DNA of 64,000 nucleotides from Symbiodinium natans. Lineage: Eukaryota; Sar; Dinophyceae; Suessiales; Symbiodiniaceae. Made by a program: the position numbers and the translations under genes. The notes under the pieces were generated by a model, which was not told where the DNA came from, did no database searches, and worked only from the letters and a program-made list of their open reading frames with translations. The stretch lies in assembly GCA_905221605.1 (NCBI GenBank), contig CAJNDS010002501.1:1203501-1267500 (forward strand), read 5' to 3'. This document shows, in pieces, positions 10,355 through 21,314 of this stretch; position 1 is the stretch's first letter, and the number at the start of each line of letters is the position of its first letter.

Positions 10355-10640
10355 AAGGGCTCTAAGGGCTCTAAGGCCTCTAAGGTCCCTAAAGGCTCTC
10401 AGGGCTCCAAGGGCTTGAAGGGCTCTTAGGGCTCTACGGGCTCTAAGGCCTGTAAGGACTCTAAGGCCTGCAGGGGTGTAAGGGCTCTGAGGACTTTAAG
10501 GGCTCTAAAGACTCGAAGGCCTCTACGGGCTCTGCAGGTTCTAAAGGCCTCTAAGGCTTCTACGGTCTCGAAGGGCTCGAGGGGTTCTAAGGCCTCGAAG
10601 GCCTCGAAGGGCTCCAAGGGCTCTAAGGGCTTACTTTTTT
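10355..10640. repeat. 9-bp repeat GGGCTCTAA, first block
   Basis: Roughly thirty degenerate copies of GGGCTCTAA/GGCCTCTAA. The minus-strand frame encodes Leu-Glu-Pro tripeptide repeats because the unit is a multiple of three. No start context or splice sites support a gene. Confidence 0.9.
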
Positions 10641-10904
10641 GAATTTTTGGGAACATTTGTTGTATGGATTCCGGGTTCAAGATTGTTCAAGATTGTTCTA
10701 GATTGCTGGTGCTGCCCGGAGCTGCCAGGGCAGCATTTTGCGAAGCTCTCACTGAATCTAGCTGGGTTCAAGATTGTTCAAGATTGTTCAAGATGGGGAA
10801 AACTGGGCTTACCTGGCTGCCCGGACCCGGAGCAGTTTTTAGAGAAAAAAAGTACTTTCCGCCCACTCCCGCCTCGGACACTGGCAGCACGCAGCGTCAA
10901 GCAC

Positions 10905-11135
10905 GCTAAGCACGTTAAGGGCTCTAAGGGCTCTACGGGGCTATAGGGCCCTAAGGCCTGTAAGGACTTCAAGGCCTGCACGGGCCCTAAGGGCTCTCAG
11001 GACTCTAAGGGCTCTAAAAACTCCAAGGCCTCTAAGGGCTCTGAACGCTCTAAAGGCCTCTAAGACTATAAGGGCTCAAAGGGCTCTAAGGCCTCGAAGG
11101 CCTCTAAGGGGGGCTTAAGGTTGCTCAGACGGCCA
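10905..11135. repeat. 9-bp repeat GGGCTCTAA, second block
   Basis: Continuation of the same repeat after about 260 bp of different sequence that carries three copies of TTCAAGATTG. The right end degenerates to GGGGGCTTAAGG. Confidence 0.9.
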
Positions 11136-11524
11136 AGGGGGGCGTAAGGGTGCTTCTAATGGGGCTTAAGGGGGCTTCTGGGGCCTTGAAGGGGCTTACG
11201 CTTTAGAGTTTCGGGTTTAGGGTGCAGCTCAGAAGCACTTATAATGGCGCGCCGGCCTGAGTGGACGTTCTGACGACCGGGCCGTTTTTCAGGGATGCGC
11301 GTGGCCGCGCAAGAGTACTTGTATTCAAAAAAATATTCTACGGGTATAGATCTTGGGGGAGGGGGGCCTGCCCATACCCCCCCCTCTCCCTCGTCTGGCG
11401 TCAAGAAAAAGAGGTGGCAAACATGCAAAAATGAGGAATATTGTGGTCACAAACTATGCATTTCATTTCTGATGCCCAATTCAGCAGGACACAAATGGTC
11501 TTGCTTTCTCATTTTGTTGGCGGA

Positions 11525-11630
11525 ATTCACTCTTTTCGTATCTTTTCGTATCCTTCTGTATCTTTTCCTATCTCTTTTTTATCTTTTCCTATCTTTTATA
11601 TCTTTTTACAATCCTTTTATACCTTGTTAT
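11525..11630. repeat. T-rich repeat of TATCTTTTC, second block
   Basis: Same word family as 9835-9945 (TATCTTTTCGTATCCTT and variants). Confidence 0.85.
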
Positions 11631-11639
11631 ACACTACTT

Positions 11640-12683
11640 AAGATATCACTTGTTATCATGTTCCTATCTTCCATCAACATGATAGGATCAGATAGCATCG
11701 AAACATCAAGATCCAATAATTTACAAGTAGGTGCAACACATGCTATCAAAGATCCGGCTCCTATCACATAGCATCACATGTAACTGGATGTACAGTGTTG
11801 CATCGTACTGCAAGCACATGCAGGTGGTTGTAAGTGCTTGTAGGCGTGCCTGCAAGTCGTTGCAACCGCTTGCATGTTTATATCTATCATAAGTAATGGG
11901 TGCCACTGTGTATCAACCCGAACCCCTAAGCAAGAGGTCCAGTGAACAGCTTGCGCACTAAACGAGTGGTGAGCTTAAGCCTATGGCAAAAACTTGAAAT
12001 CCCAAAACCTAAAGGCTTTGGAGCTGGGCTTTACGGGCTGTAAAGATCCTTATCAAGGCATCTGCTCCTGCCCCACTTCGCACCCTCGACCCTACACCTA
12101 CAAGTCCCGAAGCTGAAAACCTGAGTTGAGGAAAAAGTACTGAGAGCGGAAAAGCCCCGATGAGACGCCCAGCAGGCCGTAGGCAAGGCTAAACCCCTAG
12201 AAACCCTTTAACAAAATCCTATACGCCCGCCGAGAGGCTTTGTCTGCGAGTGCTCGCGGCGTGGGGATGAGGACGGAGTGGATGAGGGCCCCATGGTGTA
12301 GAAGGTCTGGTTATGACCCCAAAGGTTAACCTTTAGTTCCCCACGGATGCTGGACAACAAACCATCGGAGACTCCAAAGCCCTAAACCCAAAACCCTAAA
12401 CCCCAATGCCCGATCGGGTTTGTCGTGTAGGGCTTGGGGTGAGACATTGCTGTCAGATCTACGGCAGCGCCTTTCCCCTTTCCCTCATACTAAATTCCCT
12501 CACCCATGTACAATACTATAATATGACTATAAAGTTGTGAGTATTTAATAATGGGGGGATTTGTGTTCAGATCTAAATATAGGTCAGCCACCCACTTGCT
12601 GGCGTGCTGATGCTCGGAGGATGTGGGTGGTATGTGCCCGACTTCTAAACCCAACCCTAACCCCACTCCCTTACCCTTAAACT
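11640..12683. other. No gene seen
   Basis: Includes a stretch at 11805-11875 with recurrent TGCAAG/CTTGCA words and scattered CCCTAAA words. Only short frames are present. Confidence 0.4.
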
Positions 12684-12780
12684 CTGTGTTTGACCTTATA
12701 CCTGGTCAATGTATTGTATGCCCACCCGCACTGGCGAGTACAGCCACTCATCAGGCTGCCCCTACCAATGCGACGCGCTG
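12684..12780. repeat. 97-bp exact direct repeat, left copy
   Basis: CTGTGTTTGACC to GACGCGCTG, apparently identical base for base to 13109-13205, offset 425 bp. The identity suggests a recent duplication or an assembly artefact. Confidence 0.93.
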
Positions 12781-13108
12781 GCCTTAAGGGCTACCAGCTT
12801 CTCACACTCCCCCCGCTCCACAGCTTATGCGAAGGAGTGCTCCCTCCCCCAGGCCCAGCAACCACCAGCAATGGCTGAGAGGTTTGCGCCACCTGGCCTC
12901 TCCATTAGGCGCTCATTGCCCCCAACCATTGGCAATGCCATGCTGTGATGCCACCCATGACCCCGACCGCCCTGGCAAAGCCACCCGCTGTGCCCGCCAG
13001 ACTCTCAGCAGCCGACATGAAGTAACCCCCCACAGCTTTAGGCCACAACCACCAAGCCCACTTCCAAGCGGTGTTTTGCGCAGCAGCCCGTACTTGGGCG
13101 CTCATAAC

Positions 13109-13205
13109 CTGTGTTTGACCTTATACCTGGTCAATGTATTGTATGCCCACCCGCACTGGCGAGTACAGCCACTCATCAGGCTGCCCCTACCAATGCGACG
13201 CGCTG
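13109..13205. repeat. 97-bp exact direct repeat, right copy
   Basis: Partner of 12684-12780. The 328 bp between the copies is GC-rich and unrelated to them. Confidence 0.93.
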
Positions 13206-14400
13206 CGCACTAAGCCCTGAATCACCTAGGCTGTATCCCGCGAGGCTTCAGAACAAAAACAATGTGCTGAAGTCTTAGTGTAGTTACATGGTTCCTCAGT
13301 ATGGGCCCAGGGGACCTCTTATATCCACCTTATATATTCCCCGATGCAACCCAAGGGCCCCATGTAAAACCATTTCAAGAGGCTAAGGGACCTACTAAGA
13401 GCCCATGAAATTAAACTCTCAAACTTGAAGAGAGTGAAGCCTGTGTTTCGGCTGCGCGTGCGCCGTGGGATGCTTGGGCTGATAAGGGAAGGGTTTTCAG
13501 GTTTAGGCTTTAGGGCGTCTTGTTTAAGGCTTAGTCTTAGGGTTTTGGGTGACAAAATCCTGTAGCCCTAAAATCTCTTGACGCTTGGAACCCTCAAACC
13601 CCCTTCTTATAAGTCACTCAAAACCCTTACTCAAAACCCTTAGAAAGGATCCCAAAAGAGCTCCTTGACGTTAGAGCGTAAGCTCGTCCTGGGTTTAGCT
13701 TTGTCTGGTGGGGAGTTTAGGGTTCATGGAATTTAAGGGCTGAAAGGTTTAGGGTTTATAGGGGTTTAGGGTTTATACGGTTTAGGGTATCCCCACGGCC
13801 CCGACCCATAACCCACACAGTAAGGGTTCAGAGGTGAGGTAGCGATGCACTGGGACAACCGACTCTTAGCTCCCCATGAACACCTCCCACATCGAGACCT
13901 AAACTAATGACAGGGTTTAGGGGTAGGAACAACAGCGAAATTCTGGAGGCATTTTGGAAGGCTGTGCCAGTTAGTGGCAGATGGGCCGAGAAGGCTTGAC
14001 TTCGGACTTGGTGTAATGCAAGCCAAACCCTAAGCCCTAGACCCAAGGACTGTTTGTAATAGTTTGGGTAATGAACTTAGGTTTAGTGTGTATATAGGGT
14101 TTACGGGGATAGAAGATACCTAATTGCCCTTAGAACCCAAAAAGTTCCTATGAGAAACCCCAGCAAGTGTCAAATCTCTAGAAACCCTCCCCAAGAAAAT
14201 CCTGTAAGCCCGCCGGTAGCCCAGTGGTACCCATTCCCCGTCTTCTTAAGCCTTTTTGGGGTTCTAAGTTGTTTGCGAAAAAGAAACCGAGGAGGGGGGC
14301 AAGGTACCCGGAGAAGCTGTCGGAGCTTTGCCAAAGGTTTAGGCTTTATAGGTTTCAAGGTTTAGTGTTTCAGGGTTTAGAGGCTGCAGGGTTTAGGGTG
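13206..14400. other. Telomere-like words, one weak exon candidate
   Basis: Degenerate TTTAGGG occurs near 13500-13545, 13720-13790 and 14080-14105. Around 14215-14338 two overlapping frames are mixed in composition and end at a GTTTAGG junction, so an exon is possible there, but phase and acceptor are undecided. Confidence 0.35.
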
Positions 14401-16005
14401 TGGGGTTTTAGGGCTATTGGGCCTCAGCTGCAAGAGCCGGCTCATAGAAAAAGAATGGTTGGGTTGTGAAGATAGAAGTAGCAAGCGAAGGTAAACGCAC
14501 CTACTGGATTCTAAGCCCTTGAGAGTTTTATTGCATAGACTTCTGGCTGTTGGAATGCCGATGCATATGAATGAGATACATATAAGTCCTGATATTCCCT
14601 ATCTTTCTCTCACGACTGGCCGAAGCCAGTAGGCATACTTGGAAGTATGCCTGTCAAGCGATCAGCTGAGCAGGTCGCAGACAGCTTCGCTGGTTGGTGC
14701 GTAGCGAAGCGAAGCACTGCAAGCGTCTCGTTGTTGCCTTGAACACAGGTTGCAGTGTCGTAGCCTTTGCAGCTCGAAGGGTCTGCAAAGGTTCAGGGTT
14801 TAGAGGCTGCAGGGTTTAGGGTGTGAGGTGTTAGGGCTCCAGGGCGCTGGGTTGTGAGGGATTTTGAGAACCGAAAATCACTCAACGTTAATTTCAGTGG
14901 CGTAGGCTTTAGGGTCTACAGTGGTGTGAACACTATCACCCTCAACCCCTTAACAGAACTGCGCGGCATGGAAGAAGACGAAAAAAGCAGCTCGAGGAGA
15001 GCCGGCTCATGGAAAAAAGAATGGTGGGGTTGTGAAGATAGAATTAGCAAGCGAAGGTAAACGCACCTGGTGGGCTCTAAGCCCTTGAGAGTTTTATTGC
15101 ATAGACTTATGGCTGTTTGAATGCCGATATGAATGAAATACATACAAGTCCTGATTTTCCCTATCTTTCTCGACCTCGTTTTGGCCGTATTCATGCATCG
15201 CCACAGCATGGGGGGCATGTCACGACTGGCCGAAGCCAGTAGGCATACTTGGAAGTATGCCTGTCAAGCGATCAGCTGAGCAGGTCGCAGACAGCTTCGC
15301 TGGTTGGTGCGTAGCGAAGCGAAGCACTGTAAGCGTCTCGTTGTTGCCTTGAACACAGGTTGCAGCGTCGTAGCCTTTGCAGCTCGAAGGGTCTGCAAAG
15401 GTTCAGGGTTTAGAGGCTGCAGGGTTTAGGGTGTGAGGTGTTATTAGGGCTATTGGGCCTCAGCTGCCAGGGCGCTGGGTTGTGAGGGATTTGGAAGACC
15501 TAAAATCACTCAACGTTAATTTCAGTGGCGTAGGCTTTCGGGTCAACAGTGGTGTGAACACTATCACCCTCAACCCCTTAGCCGAACTGCGCGGCATTGA
15601 AAGAAGACGAAAAAAAGCAGCTCGAGGAGAGCCGGCTCATGGAAAAAGAGTGGTGGGGTTGTGAAGATAGAATTAGCAAGTGAAGGTAAACGCACCTAGT
15701 GGATTCCAAGCCCTTGAGAGTTTTATTGCATAGACTTATGGCTGTTGGAATGCCGATGCATATGAATGAGATACATATAAGTCCTGATTTTCCCTATCTT
15801 TCTCGACCTCGTTTTGGCCGTATTCATGCATCGCCGCAGCATGGGGGGCATGTCACGACTGGCCGAAGCCAGTAGGCATACTTGGAAGTATGCCTGTCAA
15901 GCGATCAGCTGAGCAGGTCGCAGACAGCTTCGCTGGTTGGTGCGTAGCGAGGCGAAGCACTGTAAGCGTCTCGTTGTTGCCTTGAACACAGGTTGCAGTG
16001 TCGTA
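14401..16005. repeat. Three tandem copies of a ~630-bp unit
   Basis: The landmark GCCGGCTCAT occurs at 14436, 15001 and 15631 (spacings 565 and 630). Units contain GTTGTGAAGATAGAA, a CGACTGGCCGAAGCCAGT inverted repeat, and a telomere-like TTCAGGGTTTAGAGGCTGCAGGG segment. The first copy lacks about 65 bp. The third copy leaves the pattern at about 16006 and runs directly into the retroelement fragment. Confidence 0.9.
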
Positions 16006-16870
16006 GTCGAGAACCCTGTATGTGTGGGGTTGAGGAGCAGAAGATCCTGTTGTGGCCCTGTAAACGCTTTGTCCAAGAGCCATGCATACCGGGGAAGGCC
16101 GCAAGTCTTGGCGAGAACTGTATCCGTCCATGCGTAGCAAGTGGCAGCACAGAAAGTGGGTTCGTCATCAGGCCAGAGTACGATGGGAAGAGCAGCATGC
16201 CTCATCCGTGAGGCGTACACAGAAAGCATCGATGAAAGCGATGAACTCCTATGGTGGCATCTTGGAGTTGATTACAAGCAAGCAAGAGCGGTAAAAGGAT
16301 GGAATCAGTGGAACCCGCAAGCGTATGACAATCCTGTTGAAGTGGTGTTGGACAGTGGAGCTGATTGCCATGTATTGCCGATGTGGTACTACGCTGATGA
16401 TCTTGGAACAATAGAATTTCCTGAGTTGAGGATGGTGATCGCAGATGTGATAAGGACAACAGAGTTCTGAGCGAACATCACTTTTGAGTTTGAGAAGGAA
16501 GACGGAAAGAAGATCAAAGTGGTTGATTCTGCAGTGTTTGGAGATGTGACACAACCTTTATTCGCAGTTGGAAAGCGCTGTGGAAATGCGGTTGGGGAAA
16601 AAACATGTCTGAAGAGAGGAAACTCGAGAGCACCAATTCGTTTCCACCGCAACTCGACGGTGACTGAGATGCGGATCTATCGGCTATCGAGCAGCTGAAG
16701 AATCGAAACCCAAAACTGTGGAAGAACCCGAAAGCTTGAAGTGAAGGAGTCGCTGAAAGAAAATCTGGAAAAGGAGAAATGGATTGAAGGATGGTTCTAC
16801 ATGTCCGGGGAAGACCAGCAAGTTTTGACTGGGACTTGTAGTGCACACACGACCCAAGTGGATTAGGATC
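16006..16870 (+). pseudogene. Decayed copia-like retrotransposon fragment with aspartic protease motif
   Basis: The plus frame from about 16141 reads through a conserved-looking stretch to Val-Leu-Asp-Ser-Gly-Ala-Asp (Asp codon at 16351), the catalytic DSGA signature of retropepsins, followed by a long downstream segment in the same frame. In-frame TGA codons at 16468 and 16696, and loss of frame near 16850, show it is not functional as it stands. No reverse transcriptase or integrase was found next to it, so only the protease part of a pol gene survives. Its left end is fused to the third 630-bp repeat copy, so the repeat may itself be partly retroelement-derived. Confidence 0.75.
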
Positions 16871-17175
16871 ACAAGTGTTCAAGTATTGAACAACGATAAT
16901 CGGCGCACGAGGACCGCGGGTTTGGTAGCGACTATCCTGGTGAGCGTCCAGGGAGCTTCCAGGAAACCTATATATAGTCATGGTTTATTTGCTGATGCAA
17001 ACAACTGGGTTGACTTGTGCTGGAAGGTCACATGGCACGCTGCAGCCTTTTGCAGTCAAGCAACCCAACGACCAAACGACTCGTCGCCCTTCCGTCGCCA
17101 GCTTCTCAGAGTTTAGCGTGCCGCGCGCCACATGTTCATGGCGACGCGTGTGAGGACGAGATTCTATGATAATCT
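16871..17175. other. Spacer before the multi-domain element, no gene seen
   Basis: Unremarkable sequence with no telomere-like array. If the 17-33 kb unit is a transposon, its left terminus may lie here, but I could not identify a terminal inverted repeat by eye. Confidence 0.3.
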
Positions 17176-17448
17176 ATGTCTCTGTTTGACCTCATCGTTT
17201 GTCAGGGCAGCATGATGAATGTGGCTGAGCAGAGGCCAATCCAGCATTCACACTCGCGCATTCGTTTCGTCGTTGCTTCCTTTGTCAGCAGCCGGCGCCT
17301 GTTCAGCACAGCTGACGCCATGATGATAGGCAGGCAGCCCTTTCGTGTTACGCTGGATGCGCAGCCGTCGGGCAGGATTTTGGTGTGGGCAGACGCCCTG
17401 GACGACGAAGATGACCAAAGCATGCGTCTTGCAGCAAACAGTGCCGCA
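17176..17448 (+). CDS. Upstream exon candidate of the giant element
   Basis: The frame ends at a good donor (GCCGCA/GTAAGC at 17449, phase 0). Its last third resembles in pattern the end of the beta-rich domains at 21-26 kb (Gly-Arg-Ile-Leu-Val-Trp-Ala) and is followed by an acidic Asp-Asp-Glu-Asp-Asp run with Ser-Met-Arg-Leu, which recurs at 23.37 kb. The 5' boundary is not resolved. It may be a partial third copy of the beta module. Confidence 0.4.
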
Positions 17449-17917
17449 GTAAGCTCATCTGCCAGCTGCTCTGCAGCCGATGTACATACACATGGAAAGC
17501 TTTGGGGCGCAGACGTGTAGCGCAGCGTGTAGCGCAGTTGTGGTCAAGCATAGCTCAAAGGCTCCATGTACTGTTAAAGTCGATCCCTGGGGTCACTTTG
17601 CTCCAGACGGTGCGTTGGACTTTTTGGGCGCGCGGGGTTTTGCCTGGATTATTGTCTGGCGTTCCATAGCTTGCTAGTTGCAAGGATTCCTGACGTGATG
17701 GCGAACGCTGCTTGGGCAGATGAGTTTTTTGCCTGCACTGCAGTAGTGTAATGCAGGAGTACTGTTCTCGCAAGAGCAGGAGGGATTTCCCCAAACAGCG
17801 CGCCAAGAGGATTAATGTTGCTGGCGTCGTGAATGGGACGTTGGCGCTCGCTGTGCTGTTTTTTTGTTATCTGTTTTTGGCTTGCGAAGGCAACTAATAC
17901 TTGAAGTGGTTTGGCAG

Positions 17918-18028
17918 GTCTACGCTAACGTATTTCGAAGCAGCGAACAACAGGCTGGCCATCAGTCCTCCCGATTATTCTGACGATGAGCCGCCGTATC
18001 TTGGGTGCTTTGGTCGCTGGGTTGGCGG
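17918..18028 (+). CDS. Upstream exon candidate, acidic
   Basis: Bounded by TTTGGCAG and a strong GTAAGG donor at 18029. It encodes about 36 residues with an acidic Tyr-Ser-Asp-Asp-Glu core, like the acidic linkers further downstream. Incoming phase 2, outgoing phase 2. Confidence 0.5.
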
Positions 18029-18117
18029 GTAAGGAACAGGAAATGTAGATCGAACCTGGATAGAGCGGGCGCGCTTTCAAACAAGAATTTTGGGTTTTCT
18101 CATTGTCATACTTGGAG

Positions 18118-18328
18118 TTCCTGGGAAGCTGCGCGAGGCAGGAAGCCTTCAACGACATCACGTCGTGTCTTTGTCGCGCAAGGATCGAGAAGCCATATAG
18201 CTTCGTCGCGCAGACAGTATGTGTTGCGTGCGCAGATGGCATGTTTCCCAGACATGAAATTAGGCGGCAACTTACCATGGCCATCCTGCGCTGCCACTAC
18301 CAGCTTGCAGCTCTCAGGCAAATTCAAA
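18118..18328 (+). CDS. Upstream exon, Cys-containing
   Basis: Open frame from a CTTGGAG acceptor to a GTCATC donor at 18329 (phase 1). It has several cysteines, including Cys-Val-Ala-Cys-Ala-Asp, and a basic helix-like tail. The outgoing phase matches the next exon across a 62-nt intron (18329-18390, acceptor CCCGTTGCAG). No family recognised. Confidence 0.5.
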
Positions 18329-18390
18329 GTCATCGAATGTTAAGTTCATGGCAGTTCATGGTTCATGGCTCACGTGTCATCCCGTTGCAG

Positions 18391-18526
18391 GCTGTGCCAC
18401 ATGCAATGCAGTGACCCTCGTGCTTGCGCCTACCGCAAAACTGGCCGATTGCGTTGTCGCAGGTGGCGATAGTAAGCTGATTTTGATTGAAACCGAGGCC
18501 ATCACTGCCTTCGAAGTGGGTGTGAC
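18391..18526 (+). CDS. Upstream exon, small
   Basis: Begins after CCCGTTGCAG with Gly-Cys-Ala-Thr-Cys and continues with a hydrophobic-acidic stretch. A GTGACC donor at 18527, one base pair step before the in-frame stop, gives phase 2 and fits the next exon across 73 nt. Confidence 0.5.
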
Positions 18527-18599
18527 GTGACCTACTGTGTTCCGGCTGAGCTTTCGATGTGTTGAGCGTTGCGTGCAGACGCTTTCTGTAAACTTCAGG

Positions 18600-18986
18600 G
18601 GCCAACATTGGCTTCGGAAAGAAGCAGCAGACAAGATGCAGCTGCGCGCCACGACACACCTTCGCAAGACCCGACTGGTGCACCCTGACCGGCCAACGTG
18701 TTCGCTCTTTTCTAAAATTTCCGCGCGCGTGGAATACCAAGTGTGTCTGCCTTCATCCCCCCGGCGCACGCGAAGCTCAGGTGACAGCCTTGTCAAAGCA
18801 ATTGTGCGCCGGCAGCTTCGCGCTGATGTGGACATTCTGCCTTTCGATCGCGAGGCAGTACGGTGGTCGCGGCTTTCGCGACGTCAGTGGTACACAGGCT
18901 TCCGCGGAGTGCCAAGGCAACCCATTTGCAATAGGAATGAAGGGACCGGCAAGAAGAAACGTGCACTGCTGCATCGTTTATCAAGC
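18600..18986 (+). CDS. Upstream exon, Cys-rich
   Basis: A 129-codon frame after AAACTTCAG. The first third is Cys-rich (Cys-Ser-Cys, Trp-Cys, Cys-Val-Cys) and may bind zinc; the rest has aromatic and basic residues. Donor CAAGC/GTAAAG at 18987, phase 2. Another overlapping frame is open, but this one follows in phase from the preceding exon. Function unknown. Confidence 0.5.
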
Positions 18987-19052
18987 GTAAAGACAATAGG
19001 CCTGGCGGCCAGATGCATCCTTTTATTTACGTTCCAAGAAAAGATTCTGAAG

Positions 19053-19204
19053 TAGCGTCCGCGTCTGCCGAGCTGGAGTGGAAGGACAACGATTCCGGCA
19101 GCGATGCCAACCGGTGCAGATGGTGATTCTATGGAGAACAATGACGAGGTGCTGCTAACGCCAACGATGTTGCAACCTCAGAAAAGAAGACAGGCGTGCG
19201 CGTC
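19053..19204 (+). CDS. Acidic exon remnant
   Basis: Codes for Leu-Glu-Trp-Lys-Asp-Asn-Asp-Ser-Gly-Ser-Asp and, in the next phase, a Met-Glu-Asn-Asn-Asp-Glu segment. The frame changes near 19113, so either a small intron or a frameshift is present. It matches the acidic linker type seen at 19.94, 22.95 and 23.44 kb. Confidence 0.35.
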
Positions 19205-19446
19205 TGCTGTTTAACGCGGGTTCATTTTTTTAAGAGCTGCGTACTAATTCGGTGATCGTGAATCGTGTCTGAAACCACAGAGGTCCCTTGAATGGGCGGC
19301 AACTCAGCGAGTCCAACAGCAACGTGAGCGCGCGGCCTACTGGTCTTGCAGTGACTCTGCGCTGCCTTGCCCTAGGTTGCGTATCGTATATATTAGTTGT
19401 GGAACCCGCAGCAAACTCGCCAAGTGTTGAACATGCATGTTGAAAG

Positions 19447-20189
19447 TTGAGGCGTGGGGAGGACTGGTCTTTGCTTACGAGGCGCCAGCGGAAGCGCCGC
19501 CGCGAGGCAACCTACTGGGATCGGGTCTTGATCCACAATCTGGCGCAGCTTGAGCGCGTCAAGCAGCACCGGTTCATCGTCGCTTACCACATGGACAACG
19601 CCACCTTACAGCAAGCCCTGAGCATGGCTGCGACAGAACCTTGCTGTGCGCGATCAACAACACGAAGAGCCCTAGCTGCAAGAGCTGCGGGTTCAACGTC
19701 GGAAGCGCTGTCGCCGTCGCCGAAGGCAAGCAGTCTTATGAAGTAGTCCTTGCTATAACAAGGAAAGATTCCAGACTTCTCCTGTCCTGGATTTGCCAAA
19801 TGCGACATTGTTCCACGCGCCGTTCGTCCTGCAAAAGCATCATCTTCAACTCTTCGAGGCGACAGTGGACAACTTTTGCGCACGCAGCAGTTCTGAGTCT
19901 CCTGAGACGTCCAAAGTGTCTAGGTGCGTTGCCCGACAACGACAGCGATCAGAGCATCTCGGCAACACAGCGCCGTGGCCACAGCCGGGACCGAAGTTGC
20001 TTGCTGCTGTCAGACTTCAGACCTACTTGTTTTGCGCACGCGTGTGCCTATCTGCCCGAAAGGTACAGTGCGATATGAAGAAGTGTGTCTGGTTGATGCT
20101 TTGCGTGGCCACGGCTTTAAAATTAACTACAAAGCCCATGGGCCCTTCTGGGCAATGAAAGACGGGTCGAAGATGTTGCAGCCTTTCAG
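19447..20189 (+). CDS. Upstream exon cluster, unresolved
   Basis: Several exon-like frames follow one another: a basic segment with Tyr-Trp-Asp-Arg-Val-Leu-Ile-His (19447-19640), a Ser-Cys-Lys-Ser-Cys-Gly stretch (about 19670), a segment near 19793-19915, an acidic Asp-Asn-Asp-Ser-Asp-Gln patch (about 19935) and a frame ending Met-Leu-Gln-Pro-Phe at about 20187 with Tyr-Glu-Glu-Val-Cys-Leu-Val-Asp-Ala-Leu. Exact splice sites could not be fixed. The final piece may carry the nucleophile side of the peptidase-like domain completed in the next exon. Confidence 0.4.
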
Positions 20190-20311
20190 GTAGCTTGTTC
20201 AGCTTCAGGCGTCCTGCGAGCTCATGTTGTGTATGTCTAGCGCCACAGCATTCTTCGTGCTGCCAAGGCGCTCAGTCACTGCTGTGCCCCGTGCTGATGT
20301 TCTAATTCCAG

Positions 20312-20682
20312 GCGATTACATTCTTTGCTTTGACGCGCACTTCGTTGCAGTCCGCAATCGAGAAGCAGATGGCCTTCAGATAAACCAGACCAACCGCAGC
20401 CATGCTTGGCTTGACATGGAGCAGAGCGACGAACATGCAGCGGCATTGACACGTTCGGCGACAACGGGCAAGATGCTTCTGAACTTGAACTTTGTGGATG
20501 GCGTTTTCAAGATTCAGACTTTCCAGGAGCTGGGTTACGTGGACGAGAGCCGGGTTGCAGCAGATCACTGTGGTGGTTCTGGAATGCCGCCGCCGGGAAG
20601 CAATGAGCGTGCTGGTGCTGTTTTGTGTCCCACGGAAGTGCGTTCGCCGCAGGCCGTGGATGAAAAAGATGCTTCACGATGA
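20312..20682 (+). CDS. Exon with peptidase-like His segment
   Basis: After a TTCTAATTCCAG acceptor the frame starts Gly-Asp-Tyr-Ile-Leu-Cys-Phe-Asp, then His-Phe-Val-Ala-Val and an acidic residue about nine positions later. This G-x-Y/F-hydrophobic...His-hydrophobic pattern is typical of the His/Asp half of papain-fold enzymes (Josephin, OTU, Ulp). A similar pattern occurs at 30.7 kb. The Cys half would have to come from an upstream exon. Family assignment is tentative. Confidence 0.45.
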
Positions 20683-20899
20683 TCTCGTGAGATACAGAGG
20701 TGAAATTCCAGAGCCTTGTGATCTGGAGAAACCTACGTCTAGCTCATTGACGTCACCAGCACGGGCCCCAGCATGAGTGCAGCGCATGCTGTCGAGTATA
20801 TCCCACTGATGTGCACACGTGCCTGCGCATAGCTTTTCTGCGTCGTCTTGCCAGGAGCACGGGCTGAGTTACAGCAGCAGCGCGGCGCTTGTGAGCTAC

Positions 20900-21125
20900 G
20901 CGGTCAGTAAGGCTGGAGATGCCTATATGCGACAAAAGCACATGTACAACTGTGCTTCGCCTGTACATGCTGTCAGGAGGAGAATTGCAACAAGCTGGTG
21001 TCCAGAGACACTTTCCAGTCTAGCTGCAGTGAGAAGGCAGTTGCAATAGCACTTTCAACGCTGCTGCTGCTGCTTCATAAAGTACAGGAGTTTGAGAGCA
21101 GCGTTGCACGGACCTTGTCTTCAGG
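20900..21125 (+). CDS. Cys-rich exon candidate
   Basis: One frame reads Cys-Phe-Ala-Cys-Thr-Cys-Cys-Gln-Glu-Glu-Asn-Cys and continues with a Leu-rich helix before a stop. The Cys spacing suggests a metal site. Boundaries uncertain. Confidence 0.35.
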
Positions 21126-21314
21126 AAGTCCATGTTGCTTGACCAGGCAAAGATGAAAGACGAAGTGTTGATGAAGGCTTTGAGCGCGCAGGACTGTCGA
21201 CAGGCAATCGGCCGGGTCGATCACAGATAGCTTGCTACGCACGCAGCGGTGTTATGAGCTGCTTGGCACCTCAATGCACATCAGGAGGAATCTGGCATCA
21301 ATGGTTCTCTACAG

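Noticed and set aside
10426-10680. Minus-strand Leu-Glu-Pro repeat protein
   Set aside because: It follows from a 9-bp tandem repeat; no start, splice or composition support.
15853-16229. Overlapping minus-strand frames of 95-110 codons
   Set aside because: They are antisense to the repeat and copia fragment, where the plus strand shows the protease motif.
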